The notes below the pieces were generated by a model, which had not been told where the DNA came from, searched no databases, and saw only the letters and a program-made list of their open reading frames with translations. Positions 42,512 through 51,158 of a stretch of DNA of 64,000 nt are shown one piece after another; position 1 is the stretch's first letter, and each line of letters starts with the position of its first letter. The position numbers were made by a program, and so were the translations under genes. Source of the stretch: JAHIQC01 sp964565645 (GTDB taxonomy: Bacteria > Actinomycetota > Coriobacteriia > Anaerosomatales > JAHIQC01); NCBI GenBank assembly GCA_964565645.1, contig CAZMFQ010000010.1:61982-125981 (forward strand). Direction: 5' to 3'.

Positions 42512-43966
42512 ATGGGGAAGCACTCGCCATCGTCAAAAGAGCCACGTGGCCCCCGCCGGAGTGCGAAGACCGGCAAGACCTCGCGCACGGCTCGCATAGA
42601 CCGACTCGAGCCTTCCTCGACGTCGTCTGAGACTCCCACGGAGCACAGCCGCCGTAGGGAGCGTCCCGACTTTGGCGAGCGCCAGCGCAAAGCCAAGAAG
42701 CGCAAGCGGGTCATGCTCGGCTGCCTGACGGCGTTCGTGATCGCACTCCTGCTCGCGGGTGCGGCAGGCGCCTACTACATCTGGGATTTCCAACACCGTA
42801 CGCAGAAGAAGATGGTGACGCCGGATGGCGATGCCGTCGAGGTTCTCAAGGAGAACGCGGTCGCCAAAGACGCCCCCTTCTACATGATCATCATGGGCGT
42901 GGACAACCGCGAGGGAGAGACCCGGGCACGCTCGGACACGTTGATCGTCGCACGGGTCGATCCGCCGCGCGAGAGGGTCACGCTCGTCTCGATCCCTCGC
43001 GACACGCGGGTGCGGATACCGGGACACGGGACCCAGAAGATCAATGCGGCGAACGCGTTGGGTGGCCCCGCCCTCGTGATCGAGACCGTTCAGGACTTCG
43101 TCGGGGTGCCGATCAGCCACTACGTGGAGATCGACTTCAACGGGTTCAAGGACGTCGTCGATGCGCTCGGAGGGGTCACGGTCGATGTCCCGCAGAAGAT
43201 CCAGGATCCCAAGGCGGGCAACTACGATCCGGCGGCATACACGATATACGCAGGGGAGCAGAAGCTGACGGGAGCCCAGGCGCTGACGCTCGTGCGCTCG
43301 CGCGACTTCCCGCAGGGAGACCTCCAGCGGATCCAGAACCAGCAGCTGTTCATCAAGGCTCTCCTGAAGCAGACGCTGCAGGTGGCGAACGCGTTCAGGC
43401 TCCCCGGGATCGTCAATGCCGTGGCGACCAACGTGACCACGGACATGAAGGTCGGCCAGCTTCTCAGTCTGGCAAAGCAGATGAACGGCATGTCGGGCGA
43501 TGCTCTCGAGGCGGTCACGATGCCGGGCACTCCGAAGTACATCGGTGGAGTGTCGTACGTGATCGCTGATGAAGAGGAGTTGGCGGCCACGTTCGAGCGC
43601 ATCGAGAACGGGCAGGCCGCCGTGCCCGGCGTTTCGTCCGACGGTGGCCCCACTCCCGCGTCGACCACGGTCACGATCCGCAACGGCGCCGGCGTCGGCG
43701 GGGTCGCCCTTGATGCCTCCAATCGACTCCGTCGAGCCGGATTCGACGTCGGCGAGGTCGGGAACATGAATCAGTTCATGTATGACGAGACGCTGGTCGT
43801 GTACAAGAAGTCCAGAGACGAGGCCGACCTGGTGGTCGCCAGTCTGGGCAAGGGCAAGGTGATCTCGTCCAGGGGCATGTACTCGTTCGATACCGATGTC
43901 CTGCTCGTTGTGGGCAAGGACTGGGGCCCGCCGTTGCGCACCCACGTGAACCAGATCCCCAAGTAG
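42512..43966 (+). CDS. LytR-CpsA-Psr (LCP) family wall glycopolymer ligase
   Basis: A 484-residue membrane protein predicted to move undecaprenyl-linked glycopolymers onto peptidoglycan. It has a basic cytoplasmic N-terminus of about 65 residues and one membrane helix (68-90). The LCP domain (about 120-300) carries MGVDNREGE, SDTLIVARVD and the conserved IPRDTRV (Arg163-Asp164). A C-terminal LytR_C domain is at about 385-484 (VTIRNGAGVGGVA). The start at 42512 lies 23 bp after the DUF354 stop. Placement at the end of the UDP-sugar cluster suggests that the ManNAc(3NAc)A-containing glycan is its cargo. Confidence 0.9.
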   Translation: MGKHSPSSKEPRGPRRSAKTGKTSRTARIDRLEPSSTSSETPTEHSRRRERPDFGERQRKAKKRKRVMLGCLTAFVIALLLAGAAGAYYIWDFQHRTQKKMVTPDGDAVEVLKENAVAKDAPFYMIIMGVDNREGETRARSDTLIVARVDPPRERVTLVSIPRDTRVRIPGHGTQKINAANALGGPALVIETVQDFVGVPISHYVEIDFNGFKDVVDALGGVTVDVPQKIQDPKAGNYDPAAYTIYAGEQKLTGAQALTLVRSRDFPQGDLQRIQNQQLFIKALLKQTLQVANAFRLPGIVNAVATNVTTDMKVGQLLSLAKQMNGMSGDALEAVTMPGTPKYIGGVSYVIADEEELAATFERIENGQAAVPGVSSDGGPTPASTTVTIRNGAGVGGVALDASNRLRRAGFDVGEVGNMNQFMYDETLVVYKKSRDEADLVVASLGKGKVISSRGMYSFDTDVLLVVGKDWGPPLRTHVNQIPK

Positions 43967-44062
43967 TAGTGCTGCCATGGCTTGTCGGTTGCTGTGTGTC
44001 ACCTTCAGCGGTCGGCTCCACACGGTGGTATGGTCTAGTCATGCACTGACGGGAGGTTCTCT

Positions 44063-46378
44063 GTGGTGTTTGGTTCGCTGGAGTGCTCTGTTCCCGTGCG
44101 ATTCGCGAGGATCCTCGTGTCCGCCATGTTGGTGGTCGCCGGCACGGTGGCGCCGGCGGCTCCCGCCCTTGCCCAGTCCTCGTTCGTGATCCGAGGCCAT
44201 GGTTTCGGTCACGGTATCGGCATGAGCCAGTACGGAGCGAAGGGGCTTGCAGAGCGGGGCTGGTCCTACACCGGCATCCTGGCGCATTACTACCGGGGAA
44301 CGTCATTGCGCTCGCTGGCGAGCGAGCCTGTCGTTCGGGTCGCGTTGCAGAAGACGGATGTGCCGCAGGGATTCTGGACGGTCCGCGGGAACAACGCGGA
44401 TGTCTGGGTGGACTACCCCGGGCGGACCAACTCCTCGGCGGTCTACTCGTCGGGCGGATACCTCGTGCTCCCCAAGGGGCAGTCGTTCACCATCTGCCCT
44501 CTCGGGTCAACCACGGCGATCACGATCCGCGATCAGAGCAGCGTCGTGAAGGCAGTGATCGCTGGCGATTGGGTGCAGGCGTGGGAGAGGGACACCACCA
44601 AGCCGCGCTATCTGGGAGTGCTGCAGATCGCACATGACTCCGGCCCGTTCGCGCGACCGAACATCCTGTATCCGGGCTCTGTGAGGTTCCAGCGCGGAAC
44701 GACATCGGCCACCAACACGTCGCTTCACGCGCGCAACTATGTGTACCTCGAGGACTACGTTCGATGCGTGGTGCCTCGTGAGTCTCCGGCTTCGTGGGCG
44801 CGGGAGGCACTCAAGGCCCAGGCGGTCGCGGCGCGTTCGTATGCGTATGTCGGCCTTGGCGGGTCCGGCGCGTTCGACGTGTGGTGCACCACGTCGTCCC
44901 AGGTCTACAACGGCTGGGGCCAGTGGGACTCCTCGTATGGCAACGTGCGGCATGGAGATGACCCATGGACCACGGCCAAGGAGGGGGACTGGCTGTCCGA
45001 TCCCGCGGTCGAGCAGACCGCGCTGCAACTGGTCGGATACGGTGACACCATCGTCAAGACCTACTTCCATTCGACTTCGGGCGGGCATACCGAGGACATC
45101 GACAAGGCGTGGCCCTCTTCGACGGCGCAACCGTACTATCAGGGCGTCCCCGATCCGTACGAGCACCTCGCGGGCGCGTCCTACGAAGACTGGGGGCCGT
45201 GGACCTACACGGCCGCCGAGGTTCGGACCAAGTTGCTGTCGGCGGGGATCCCGGCGTCTGCACTCCCGTCGGCCGTGACCGACATGCGCGTGGCCAAGCG
45301 AGGCGATTCAGGTCGCGTGATGGAGCTCGTCTTGTACGGTCCTGCCGGCGAGAGCCCCAAGACCCTCTCGGGCAGCACGTCGATGACGCGGGTGCGCAAC
45401 GCTCTGTGCACCGGCAAGGACACCTGGTTCTACGTGGACCCCAAGAGTGTGCGGGTCTACGGCGATGATCGCTACGAGACCTCGGTGAAGCTGAGCGCCT
45501 CGGGCTTTCAGACGGCCGGCGCGGTCGTGGTAGCGAACGGCTCCAGCTATGCTGACGCTCTGGCGGCAGCAGGCCTCGCGGGCACCACGGGCGCACCGGT
45601 GCTGCTGGTTTCGGCGACTTCGGCGCCGTCGAGCGTGCTCGCGGAGATCCAGCGCCTTGGCGCGACCAAGGCCTACGTGGTCGGCGGCACGAGCGTCGTC
45701 TCCGACTCCGTCGTCGCAGCGATCCGGACCATCCCTGCGTTGGCCTCGGCAGGGCGGGTCGAGCGCGTCGCGGGCGCGAACCGCTATGAGACCGCCGCGA
45801 AGGTCGCTCTTCGTATCCAATCGCTCAAGGGGGGTGCGACTCTTCCCAGAGCCGTGCTCGTGAGCGGGACGAGTTTCGCCGATGCCGTGGCCGTCGCGCC
45901 CTTGGCCTACAGGAAGGGTCTGCCGGTCCTGCTGGTCAACACCTCGGGCGTTCCCGCACAGACGCGCAGTGCCCTCAGTTCGATCGGCGCCACCAAGATC
46001 CTGTCCGTGGGCGGCGAGGCCGTGGTCCCGTCTGCTGTGCTGGCGAGCACGGGCATCTCCTATTCTCGGATCGCGGCCGGGGCGAGTCGATACGACACGG
46101 CAGCCAAGCTTGCCGACTACATGGTGGCGTCCGAAGGGTTCACCTGGGACAACGTGCATGTCGCGAATGGTGTCACGCTGGCGGACGCGCTTTCGGCGGG
46201 TCCCTTCGCGGGCAGGAAGAACGGACCGCTCCTGTTCGCGACCACGTACGCGGCCACGGGCGACACGACTTCTCAACTCGAGGACCACAAGGGCATCGTG
46301 GATCACGCCTATCTCCTGGGCGGTGCCAGCGCCCTGAACAACGTGGTGGAGGCCCAGGTCGAGCAGTCCCTTCAGTGA
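44063..46378 (+). CDS. Secreted SpoIID/LytB-domain protein with three cell-wall-binding type 2 repeats
   Basis: A 771-residue exported protein. After a signal peptide (about 1-38, ending PALA) comes GHGFGHGIGMSQYGA (46-60). The SpoIID/LytB domain follows (about 228-345: YLEDYVRCVVPRE, EALKAQAVAARSYAY, YFHSTSGGHTE). In Bacillus SpoIID, a glycan-strand lytic transglycosylase, the GHG motif lies after the domain, so the order is permuted, a form common in actinobacteria. Residues about 460-771 are three type 2 wall-binding repeats (GDDRYETS, GANRYETA, GASRYDTA). GTG start with GGGAGG seven bases upstream; TATGGT at 44029 is a possible -10. Likely a wall-remodelling enzyme. Confidence 0.9.
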   Translation: MVFGSLECSVPVRFARILVSAMLVVAGTVAPAAPALAQSSFVIRGHGFGHGIGMSQYGAKGLAERGWSYTGILAHYYRGTSLRSLASEPVVRVALQKTDVPQGFWTVRGNNADVWVDYPGRTNSSAVYSSGGYLVLPKGQSFTICPLGSTTAITIRDQSSVVKAVIAGDWVQAWERDTTKPRYLGVLQIAHDSGPFARPNILYPGSVRFQRGTTSATNTSLHARNYVYLEDYVRCVVPRESPASWAREALKAQAVAARSYAYVGLGGSGAFDVWCTTSSQVYNGWGQWDSSYGNVRHGDDPWTTAKEGDWLSDPAVEQTALQLVGYGDTIVKTYFHSTSGGHTEDIDKAWPSSTAQPYYQGVPDPYEHLAGASYEDWGPWTYTAAEVRTKLLSAGIPASALPSAVTDMRVAKRGDSGRVMELVLYGPAGESPKTLSGSTSMTRVRNALCTGKDTWFYVDPKSVRVYGDDRYETSVKLSASGFQTAGAVVVANGSSYADALAAAGLAGTTGAPVLLVSATSAPSSVLAEIQRLGATKAYVVGGTSVVSDSVVAAIRTIPALASAGRVERVAGANRYETAAKVALRIQSLKGGATLPRAVLVSGTSFADAVAVAPLAYRKGLPVLLVNTSGVPAQTRSALSSIGATKILSVGGEAVVPSAVLASTGISYSRIAAGASRYDTAAKLADYMVASEGFTWDNVHVANGVTLADALSAGPFAGRKNGPLLFATTYAATGDTTSQLEDHKGIVDHAYLLGGASALNNVVEAQVEQSLQ

Positions 46379-46479
46379 CCTGCGACGGGTGACGCTTGTC
46401 ACGACCGGCTCAGGCGAAGCGTCCGGGGGGCCGATAATCACTGTGTAGGCTCGTCGGATCGAAGGGAACACCGCACCCA

Positions 46480-48825
46480 ATGCGTACCGTAGTTCGAATC
46501 ATGCTTTCGCTCGCGCTCATGACTGCGACATTCTCGGCGGCCACCCCCATGCCCGCCGCAGCCGCCGTCGACACATCCCTCAGCGTCGGAGTCGTGTACT
46601 CCACGAACACCTTCAACTGCATCAGTTACACCGGCTTTCCGCTGGGCGGTGCGTACTACACCGCACGATGCAACGACGTACTCGGCATGTTGTCGACCGA
46701 GTTCCCTCAGGCCACGATGATCGGCGACTCGGTGCTGAGCGATCTCAACCAGCTGCGGCGCTACGACGTGATCGTCGCTCCGCGGTTGCTCGCGCTCACC
46801 AGCGTGCAGCGCAACAACATCCGCGCGTACGTTGCCGAGGGCGGCGGATACGTCGGATCCTTCGGCAACTCTCGGTGGGACTATGTGGCCGGCCGGTCGC
46901 CACACCAGTACGAACCGGTCATCAGCCTGTGGCAGTTCAGTGACAGTTGGGACATGTCGCGCGCCTGGGAGTGGGGCGAGATGTCCGAGCTCTATCAGGT
47001 CAAGTTCGCCAACGACCCCCTGACCAAGGCGGGATACACCATCGCCGGCGGCTCCGCCTCTGCGCATCCGATCCTTTCGCGCACACTGGCGAGACCCGAG
47101 GTGACCTCGCTGAACATGGTCGCCAAGACGGCCGACTACAACGAACTCGTCTGGACCATGAAGGGCAACGACAATGTGACCCCGTTGCTGACATACGCCA
47201 ACGCTCAGACCGACAGCGCTTCGTACCCTGCGAACGGCAGTCTCGCGGGGTGGGCGGCGCCGTACTACTTCGGCAAGGTCGTGTACTACGGGTTCCAACT
47301 GCACGATATGGCACGGTCGACCTACTACGCCGACACGAACTCTCTGAACACCGCGCGGGGGCTCATGATCGAGTCCGTGCGCTGGGCGGGCACGCGCGAA
47401 GCATACTGCCCGCCGCTGAAGTACCCCGTTCTGAGCGCACGAGGATGGTTCACGCGCGGCAAGCTCTATGTCGATGAGACCGTGACCAACAAGGGCGAGG
47501 CCCAGTTGCGCGGCTATCTCAAGGTTCGGATCTACAATCCCAGCGGCGGACTCGTCTTTGCCGGGACCGCCAAGAACCAGCAGGTGCCGCTGCCGCCAGG
47601 CTCCGCTTACACGCTCAAGAGCTGGCAACCGACGTTGGGCAACTGGCCCGCGCGGGGCACATGGAAGGTCGTATGCACATACGACTACTACGACTGGTTG
47701 CGCAACGGAACCGTGACGGTGAGCCGCACACTCAACATGTACTCGAACGGCAGCGCGATGGCCGACAAGGGGATGGGCGTTCAGACCTCGGTCGGAGGCA
47801 ACCGCCCGGTCATCGGCGAGCAGATCGCGGGCGCCGACCGCTACGCGACCGCCGTCGCCATGTCCAAGCGAGGATGGCCGAAGGGGGTCGGCAGCAGCAA
47901 CGCGGTGGTGCTGGCAACGGCGGCCAACTACCCGGACGCCCTCGCAGCAGCACCTTTGGCCGGCAAGCACAATGCGCCGGTGTTGCTGCTGAACCCCAAT
48001 ACGGTCGTGCCGTCCGTGCTCTCGGAACTGACGAGGTTGTACTCGGGAAGGTCCAGCGCCACCCTCTACGTCGTGGGCGGCCAAGGCGCACTCTCGGATT
48101 CGATCGTGGAAAGGTACCGGTCCGCTCTGGCCGGGACGGGTGTCGCCGAGATCGAGGTCAAGCGGCTTTCAGGCAAGAACCGTTTCGATACCGCTCGCTC
48201 GATAGCGCTCGAGGTCGGTGCGCCCGAGCAGGGCGCGTTCGCTGACACGGCGATCATCGCGAGTGGCGCCAACTACCCCGATGCGCTCGCGATGGGTCCC
48301 ACCTCGGCGCGCATGCAGGTGCCCATCCTGCCGGTGATGCCAGGATACGTGCCCGCGGAGACGCGTGATGCCCTTGAGTCGCTCGGAGTGAAGCACTGCG
48401 TGATCGTGGGCGACGAGGGAGCGGTGAGCGCGACGGTCGAGGGCTGGCTCGAGTCCAACGGCTACCGTGTGCCGGGCGTGGCGAACGGTGCGGCGAGCGT
48501 GGATACGCGTCTTGCCGGCAGGAGCCGCTACGACACGGGTCTTCTGGCGACCCGCTACTCGATCGACATGGCCGGCTTCGATGACAGCTATGTCTATGTG
48601 GCGACGGGCAGGAACTGGCCCGATGCCCTTGCGTTCGCCCCCCTGGGCGGCGTTGACGGGCACCCGCTTGTGCTGGTCGACGGTACGGACCTGGCGTACT
48701 CCGCGAGTGCCGCCAAGTACTTCATCGATCGGTCCGACAGGGTGCCGTCACTCGGGTTCATCGGCGGCGACGGAGCGGTCAGCAAGTTCGTGCGCGGCAA
48801 GGTGCGGATCGCCCTCGACCAGTAG
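46480..48825 (+). CDS. Secreted glutamine-amidotransferase-like protein with three cell-wall-binding type 2 repeats
   Basis: A 781-residue exported protein. A signal peptide (about 1-29, ending AAAA) is followed by a Rossmann/amidotransferase-like domain (about 33-310) with the pattern LRRYDVIVAPRL, IRAYVAEGGGYVGSFG and GKVVYYGFQLHD. These resemble beta-galactosidase trimerisation or ThuA-like domains and show no obvious catalytic cysteine. A beta-rich segment is at about 320-430 (LYVDETVTNKGEAQLRGYL). Three type 2 wall-binding repeats end the protein (GADRYATA, GKNRFDTA, GRSRYDTG). GATAAT at 46433-46438 may be its -10. It is separated from the SpoIID gene by 101 bp. Its ligand or activity is unknown. 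Confidence 0.85.
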   Translation: MRTVVRIMLSLALMTATFSAATPMPAAAAVDTSLSVGVVYSTNTFNCISYTGFPLGGAYYTARCNDVLGMLSTEFPQATMIGDSVLSDLNQLRRYDVIVAPRLLALTSVQRNNIRAYVAEGGGYVGSFGNSRWDYVAGRSPHQYEPVISLWQFSDSWDMSRAWEWGEMSELYQVKFANDPLTKAGYTIAGGSASAHPILSRTLARPEVTSLNMVAKTADYNELVWTMKGNDNVTPLLTYANAQTDSASYPANGSLAGWAAPYYFGKVVYYGFQLHDMARSTYYADTNSLNTARGLMIESVRWAGTREAYCPPLKYPVLSARGWFTRGKLYVDETVTNKGEAQLRGYLKVRIYNPSGGLVFAGTAKNQQVPLPPGSAYTLKSWQPTLGNWPARGTWKVVCTYDYYDWLRNGTVTVSRTLNMYSNGSAMADKGMGVQTSVGGNRPVIGEQIAGADRYATAVAMSKRGWPKGVGSSNAVVLATAANYPDALAAAPLAGKHNAPVLLLNPNTVVPSVLSELTRLYSGRSSATLYVVGGQGALSDSIVERYRSALAGTGVAEIEVKRLSGKNRFDTARSIALEVGAPEQGAFADTAIIASGANYPDALAMGPTSARMQVPILPVMPGYVPAETRDALESLGVKHCVIVGDEGAVSATVEGWLESNGYRVPGVANGAASVDTRLAGRSRYDTGLLATRYSIDMAGFDDSYVYVATGRNWPDALAFAPLGGVDGHPLVLVDGTDLAYSASAAKYFIDRSDRVPSLGFIGGDGAVSKFVRGKVRIALDQ

Positions 48826-48937
48826 ATGACGAAGTGGATACAGTCTGCGCGACCCGGGTGTTGCGGAGACGACGCGACGGGTAGACTGATGGTCACTCGT
48901 CCCCGTCTGCGTGGTCTCGCGCGCACTCCGAGGAGCT

Positions 48938-49405
48938 ATGGCTGACACCCTGATCCGTGATCGACGCCTGATCGTACTGGTCGTGCTGCTGTGCGTGGCT
49001 CTTGGGATCGCCGCCACGCTGGCGTTCTTCGGCGTTGGAGCAGAACTGTCCGAGGAGCGGACCATCATCTTGTCCGTGCGGGTGGCCGATCTCCAGCACC
49101 AGGTCGCGGAGCAGCTCAAAGTCGGGGACACCGTGTTCGCGGATGCCGCGGGAATGCCGATCGGTGAGATCATCGAGGTGCAGGTGAGTCCGGTCATACG
49201 GGCCACCGCCGATGCTCAGGGTGAGTTCCATGAGGCCGAGGACCCGACTGTGGACCAGGCCATCGTCACTATCGAGGCCGTGGGACGCCAAGGCGACGGG
49301 ATCGTCGCGCTGCACAATCAGGTGATCCAGAGCGGGCAGAGTTTCGATGTCGTGACCAAGGCGCTCTTCATGCGCGGAACGGTACTCAGTGTCGAGGTCC
49401 GCTGA
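48938..49405 (+). CDS. DUF4330 family membrane-anchored protein
   Basis: A 155-residue protein with one N-terminal membrane helix (about 11-32) and an extracytoplasmic DUF4330 domain of unknown function (LKVGDTVFADAAGMPIGEI). The domain core recurs in the protein encoded at 50708, so the two are paralogues flanking a polymerase-like gene. The ATG at 48938 follows AGGAG by only two bases, unusually close; an in-frame GTG at 48911 is an alternative. TTGCGG (48861) with TAGACT (48882) may be a promoter, with a short 15-bp spacer. Confidence 0.8.
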   Translation: MADTLIRDRRLIVLVVLLCVALGIAATLAFFGVGAELSEERTIILSVRVADLQHQVAEQLKVGDTVFADAAGMPIGEIIEVQVSPVIRATADAQGEFHEAEDPTVDQAIVTIEAVGRQGDGIVALHNQVIQSGQSFDVVTKALFMRGTVLSVEVR

Positions 49406-50711
49406 CACAGGCGCCCGGTCGCTCGCCAAGCCGCTCCTGTCGCCCTTCGTGGTCCTGATGTACATCTACATCGGGTATTTCGCGGTCGTCTACGGGCGCT
49501 TCTACCGATTCGTCTACTGGGACCTCATGAACCTCGGCACCCGCATCATCGGTGCGGTGCCCAGGACACCGACGTTGCTGCTGTACGTGTTCGGTGCGGT
49601 CGTGCTGTGCGCCGGCTTCCTGCTCGGGTCGATGGCTGCATCGGCCGTCGACCGCCGCACTCCGGCCCGGTATGCGGCGGCTGTCCACGGTGGGATCCGG
49701 CGTGTCAGCCGGAGAATCGAGCGGTTGCCGCTGGTCAGCCGATTCGGCGTGGGCTGGACGCTGTCGTTCGTGGGTTGGTCGATCGCGTTCGCGGCCAATC
49801 TCACCCAGGTGCGACTCTCTGGCGGCGCCAGCATCTCCGACATCGCCTCACGATGGGAGCAGAGTCCGGTGGTGGTCTTTGTGGCGGCCGCCCAGATACT
49901 GTTCGTGCCGGCGCTCATCGTCTTTTCCAGGACTCGCGCCCAGCGGGTCGTCGCCACAGGGGTGTTCATGGTCTCCGTCCTGGCGCTCGGGATCCTCGGT
50001 GCGCGCAACCTGCCGGCCAAGCTGATCGTCGCGACGTTCCTCGCCAGTGTCATCGTGGCCAAACCCCGCAACGTCCGAAAGATCGCCATCGCGTTCCTGG
50101 TGATCCTCGTCGTGGCCATGGCGATCGTCGGGGCCATCTCCAAGGCGGGCATCTATGGGGCTTCTGCGAGCCTCGGGCTGGTGGTCGCCCTGACGTACTC
50201 GGACAGTCTCGGGACGGTCTACAACCTGGATAAGATCGTTGCGCTCACGCCGCCTACCGGTGTGTTCCACGGGGTCCTGCTCAGAGACAGCCTGCTTTCC
50301 CTGGTCCCCGGTGTGGACGCCGAGTACGCGAGCTACCAGATCGGGAGCTACCTGGGTGGGAGGAAGTCCTTCCTGATCGACGGGGTCGTCGTCGAGCGGT
50401 CCGTCAGTCTTGCGCCGACGATGCTCGGTGCTCCCTATGCAGACAACGGGCTGTTCGGCGTTGCCGGTCAGATGCTCATCCTCGGCGGGCTCTTCGGCTA
50501 CTTCCAGGGACGTTCCCGCAGAGCGCGCTGGACGATACCCTTCTTCGTGCTCATGGCGAGCTACGTGATCAACGGCGTGAATGCCGGCATCTATGGACCC
50601 AATGCGCTGTTCGCGGTCGCGTTGGCGATCCTGGTCGTGATGTTCGATGTCATACTCGGAGTCGGTGACGATCCGACTGAATCGCCCAGTGATGAGGGAG
50701 TTTCCGCATGA
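49389..50711 (+). CDS. Polytopic membrane protein, Wzy-like polysaccharide polymerase candidate
   Basis: A 440-residue protein with about ten hydrophobic segments, two of them paired at the N-terminus and a cluster of three near residues 185-265. A large external loop lies at about 285-350, containing SLVPGVDAEYASYQIGSYLGG. This topology fits oligosaccharide repeat-unit polymerases (O-antigen polymerase/Wzy type), which share little sequence. The GTG start lies 17 bp inside the DUF4330 gene and the stop overlaps the next one by 4 bp, so three genes form one coupled unit. A flippase or ligase role cannot be excluded. Confidence 0.7.
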   Translation: MSRSADTGARSLAKPLLSPFVVLMYIYIGYFAVVYGRFYRFVYWDLMNLGTRIIGAVPRTPTLLLYVFGAVVLCAGFLLGSMAASAVDRRTPARYAAAVHGGIRRVSRRIERLPLVSRFGVGWTLSFVGWSIAFAANLTQVRLSGGASISDIASRWEQSPVVVFVAAAQILFVPALIVFSRTRAQRVVATGVFMVSVLALGILGARNLPAKLIVATFLASVIVAKPRNVRKIAIAFLVILVVAMAIVGAISKAGIYGASASLGLVVALTYSDSLGTVYNLDKIVALTPPTGVFHGVLLRDSLLSLVPGVDAEYASYQIGSYLGGRKSFLIDGVVVERSVSLAPTMLGAPYADNGLFGVAGQMLILGGLFGYFQGRSRRARWTIPFFVLMASYVINGVNAGIYGPNALFAVALAILVVMFDVILGVGDDPTESPSDEGVSA

Positions 50712-51157
50712 AGGCTCGTCGATCGATCGTGCTCGTATGCCTGCTGTTCGCCCTGTTCATGACCGGCTGCAAGGGCGAACTGCCGACCACCTCCAAGCAG
50801 ACCACCCCGGTGCGGGTGACCATGCTGATGATGCGCGTGCAGCCTGAGGTCGCCGAGTCATTCGAGCCGGGGCAGGAAGTGCGCTCCAAGACGACAGGTG
50901 CCGTGATCGGCAAGATCGTCTCCGTGGAGGCCACGCTTGCCGTTCTCCCGTTGGGTGACGCGGCCGGCAACCTGCACGCGGCGCGTTCGCCGATCCAGCG
51001 CGACGTCGTGCTCACATTGGACGGCGAGGCGGTGGTCAGTGACGCCGGATTCGTGTTCGATGGTTCGACGCAGTACATCAATGAGGAACTCGTGTTCCTG
51101 ACCCCCTATACGCAGTTCCTCGGCTTCATCACCAGTATGGAGCGCGTCGGGAGTTGA
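50708..51157 (+). CDS. DUF4330-like lipoprotein
   Basis: A 149-residue predicted lipoprotein: basic start MKARR, hydrophobic stretch, lipobox FMTGC with Cys21. The mature domain (EPGQEVRSKTTGAVIGKIVSVE) parallels the domain of the protein at 48938 (VGDTVFADAAGMPIGEI), so it is a lipid-anchored paralogue of that helix-anchored protein. The ATG overlaps the polymerase-like gene stop (ATGA). Function unknown; coupling to the membrane protein suggests a partner on the outer face of the membrane. Confidence 0.75.
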   Translation: MKARRSIVLVCLLFALFMTGCKGELPTTSKQTTPVRVTMLMMRVQPEVAESFEPGQEVRSKTTGAVIGKIVSVEATLAVLPLGDAAGNLHAARSPIQRDVVLTLDGEAVVSDAGFVFDGSTQYINEELVFLTPYTQFLGFITSMERVGS

Positions 51158-51158
51158 T

